Positions 60,660-64,000 of a stretch of DNA of 64,000 nucleotides are shown piece by piece. The position numbers and the translations under genes are program-made. Below the pieces are notes generated by a model. That model did no database searches and had not been told where the DNA came from. It saw only the letters and a program-made list of their open reading frames with translations. The stretch's first letter is position 1; each line of letters starts with the position of its first letter. Origin of the DNA: Eledone cirrhosa (taxonomy: Eukaryota > Mollusca > Cephalopoda > Octopoda > Eledonidae). The stretch is from assembly GCA_964016885.1 (NCBI GenBank), contig OZ024743.1, forward strand, positions 120,693,447 through 120,757,446. Direction: 5' to 3'.

Positions 60660-62220
60660 GGGTATTCTTGACAATTTGTTTAGATGTCACGTCTTCTGCA
60701 TCGGTGAAGTGTCAGGTTGGTGTATATATATTTTCTTAAATTTTTTTGAGCATTAGATTCCAAAATTCAATGATAATTATTAATCGTTTTCAAAATTGCC
60801 TTTGCAGGTTACTCCTTCAGATATAAGCTTCTCATGTTTAATTATAAACATTTTCATATATACGTCTACAAACAAATTTCCATCTTTAGTTCTCTTAAGT
60901 GAAGAAACATCTAGCTTTAGGTATCAGTATGTAGGGTGTGATACGTAAAGCCAACATGAAAGCCCAATGGTTATCGAACCTATGTCTCCTTTGTTGATGC
61001 CGCATAGCAATTACTAACTTACTGTATCTACAAACATAGGTTGAATTTCGTTTCTCTACGTAATTTCATATGGATATTTGTTTTGATTTTTGCCTTGTTA
61101 CTTTTAATATGTTGAGATTAAGATAAAATTGCGACATCTTTCCTTCGTATTCTGCATTAATATTTATGTATTCGACTAATTCAGGCAGATCATTTTTAAG
61201 TTTAAATTTTATGATCACAGATTTCAAACCAGAATTTTATTTTTTAGTTTTAATTGCTTTTTTGTAATTGGTACATTAGAATTGACTTAGTGTGTAATTA
61301 CTTTTTTAAGTTCCTTAAAACTAATTTCACTGAATTAGTCGAGGAAAATATGTTTTATGTTACGTTCCAACAACATATCAAACATAGTCAAACAGAATAA
61401 AAAAGACATGAAAAGCAAAAGTAGTATAAAATTAGCATAGTTAAAAATTCAAAAACATAATTCTAAAAGTAGAAGTGGATAACTCGGCTTACGTTAAAGT
61501 TGTAATTACACCAAAACAATCGACAAAAGTGAACGAAATTAAACATTTATACAATATATTCATTGCGATTATCTGGCATCTTTGTGCTGTATGAATATGT
61601 ACATCTATATTTTAGTAAGATTTCAAAATATTGCCAGTTTACTACTAAACAACGTTAATTTTGATATTAGTCCGATATATAATGGCTGGTCTTAATATAC
61701 TATTTTTAAATTTAACCAAGTGAGGATTATAGCAAATATAGCAGCGGTACAATAATGTGTCCGTCTTTCATTAATTGTCAGTTTTTAAAATTATTTTAAA
61801 TACGAATTCAATGTATATAGTTTCACCAAATTTTCAAATAAGTTACAGCAGAGCCGAATCTAATTGTTTCATCGCATATAGGATGCGATAGTAGTAATTG
61901 GATGTAAATGGTAAGCAGGATTAGGAGGGGTTGGTGTTAATTCACCATTTAAGGATAACTAAAATCCGATTGTAAAACAATGTCTAGTGAACTAGTTTTG
62001 AAGAAAGGTTACTTCTATAGCTAGAACATTATAGTTTACCAAACATCAGTTAAATTTAATCATTTAAATTATCGAGCATACAGTCGCATTGAATGTGAGT
62101 ATATTGATAGATAATTGGTGAGATTGTATGTTATAAAAAACTATTATCTTAAATAAAGGTAAATTATTTTCATTAATTGTGCAAAGATTATATGTAGTAT
62201 AAGTTCATTAGAGTTTGTTT
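60660..62220. other. Unassigned AT-rich intron-like sequence
   Basis: No exon, repeat family or inverted repeat recognised. I looked for a TM2-type exon on the plus strand without success. Confidence 0.5.
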
Positions 62221-62223
62221 CAT

Positions 62224-62380
62224 CGGTACTATATTTTATCCCCCCATCCTGACATAACGAAATATAAATCTGGCCTCAGTGAGATTCCAACTCAGAACGT
62301 AAATATCATGAACAAATGGTGAATGGCCTTTTTACACGACGTTCTAACGATTCGGCCAATCGACGGTCCTTATAACTATC
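62224..62380 (-). mobile_element. SINE family 2 fragment
   Basis: On the minus strand: ATTGGCCGAATCGTTAGAAC, then GTTCTGAGTTGGAATCTCAC (decayed B box) and GGGGGATAAAATATAGTACC. Head and middle only. Confidence 0.65.
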
Positions 62381-62468
62381 TACTATTATTCGCTAATATC
62401 TCATGTATAACTTTCTTTTCATCTGATTGTATATTTCTTAGCTCTCTCTTTCTCACTCTCTGTATATA

Positions 62469-62620
<152 letters not shown>

Positions 62621-62639
62621 TATATTAAAACGTGACTGT

Positions 62640-63780
62640 GCTCAAGTTTAGTTTTGTATATTGAGAATGTATTCATATTCTATCATTTCTATCATATGTT
62701 CTTTATGTTTGGTTTGGAACAAGAGCTTTCCTAAATCCGTTAGTATATTGACATTTTAATTTATCCACAACAACATAGTTCAGAATATGAATGATGGTAG
62801 TAGTGATACTGCACAGTGGTCGCAAAGTACTATGGGAGTATAACTCCGATCAAAGATGTCGGACTTAAAAACTAATATATAGTATAATTAATTGTACGTA
62901 TTATCTGTGCATTCGTTTTAGTTTATAATTCGATATTAGTGTAGCCGTTTTATGTGGGACGGTGTATATGCATATCCAACAAAAGAAACACCCTTATATG
63001 CCTAGAATCTTTATTAAAAAGCTCCTATTGGCATGTACAATGGCGGTTTATTACGCTACCCACAAGTGAGCTTCTGCACACAGAAGTGTGGTGTAATGAT
63101 AGGTCTTTACTCGAGTCCACATTCACGGAATTCTACACTTCTAAAGTTGCCTTTACATTCACGCTATCTATACAAAGTATATCGGGATATATTTATTGTG
63201 AATGACACTGATAAACAGACTGATTGTCTTAAAGATTATCTCGGAAATAATTCAAATTCCGATATTCACAATCTAACATAGCAACAACTCAGACTCAGTT
63301 TAGAATAAAGACCCATTCTTAAACATAGATGTAGGTATAACGAACAGCAGACATAACCTGTCTGTGTACATAAAACACGAAAATAAAGGGCACTGAAGAA
63401 GTGAGAACACATGTGGGTAGAAAATATTTGTAGTTAAATCTCTGTTTAGACAAGCTTTAAGTAAGGAGATCTCACAAAATTTAACCTTTACCGAATCCAT
63501 TAGTAGACTAAGCAATAAAACAATCCAAGAACAAATTTGCGCCAACTGATTTAATGGAGGTAGCACCCAGAAAAATACACAGCCATACATACAAGAAACA
63601 AATGCACCCTAATTACTGAATAGTTGAATGTGAAGAGGATGCTGTAAAGTCTTTCAAACGTTGTTTCGAATGCATTTGTTCCAGATCAAATATAAAAGAA
63701 AGAGTTTTAGTAAATTCAATCAAACATGAGCACGGTCGTGGTTTTAATATAGTATCCATGAAAGGAAAAAAAAACGATGT
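62640..63780. other. Unassigned sequence
   Basis: Three open frames of 82-96 codons (62954-63205 and 63033-63281 plus, 63300-63590 minus) show no recognisable family. Confidence 0.45.
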
Positions 63781-63900
63781 TATATATATATATATATATG
63801 TGTGTGTATGTATGTATGTATGTATGTATGTATGTATGTATGTATGTATGTATGTATGTATGTATGTATGTATGTATGTATGTATGTATGCGTGTGTGTA
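63781..63900. repeat. (TA)n(GTAT)n microsatellite
   Basis: TA at 63781-63799, then about 20 GTAT units to 63889. Confidence 0.97.
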
Positions 63901-64000
63901 TTTGAAAAGAGGAAAAGAATGACACTTTTAGTTGGCATTCTATAACTTTAATTCTATAATTTTACAATTTTGCTATATAGATCTAATAAGTTCTTTGTTA

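Overview
This is a eukaryotic, AT-rich window, very probably from an octopod cephalopod. Three things point there: a multi-exon nicotinic acetylcholine receptor gene with large introns, many copies of tRNA-derived SINEs of a type I know from octopus genomes (the organism is inferred, not proven), and an extreme density of (TA)n, (CA)n and (AAT)n microsatellites. I see no bacterial operons, CRISPR arrays, rRNA genes or true tRNA genes.

Layout. From 1 to about 37,500 there is no host gene I can support. This stretch holds foldback (palindromic) elements (1568-1953, 10379-10764, 30232-30619), an 80-bp near-perfect palindrome (7391-7470), a broken mariner transposon (9078-10271), three groups of decayed non-LTR retrotransposons with a restriction-like endonuclease (RLE type: 17150-18720 minus, 21240-25140 minus, 31020-32720 plus), one fragment of an APE-endonuclease LINE (20200-21020 plus), and SINEs of at least three families. 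From 37,596 to 44,528 lie three consecutive exons of one plus-strand nicotinic receptor alpha subunit. They cover the whole ligand-binding domain and the first membrane helix. Signal-peptide exon(s) upstream and the TM2-TM4 exon(s) downstream are not visible, so the gene probably runs off the right edge and everything after 44,528 would be one intron of at least 19 kb. Foldback elements sit in both internal introns.

From about 46,820 to 60,400 that putative intron holds a chain of non-LTR retrotransposons joined end to end by (AAT)n tracts. Plus-strand members belong to an RLE-type family group (RT, zinc finger, RPD...D nuclease; Dong/R4-like by target and domains). Minus-strand members belong to an APE-type LINE with a zinc-knuckle ORF1, an extra middle ORF and an ORF2 (Tx1/L1-like). 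All are broken by stops and frameshifts. The SINEs share the 3' end of the APE-type LINE, so that LINE is the likely source of their mobility. After the chain, at 60,648, there is a strong candidate recursive (zero-length exon) splice site.

The window therefore reads as one neuronal receptor gene stretched over a retrotransposon nest. The most interesting points are the recursive splice site, the (AAT)n chain of retrotransposons, the SINE/LINE tail sharing, and the large intronic palindromes next to a receptor exon. All calls are made by eye from the sequence.
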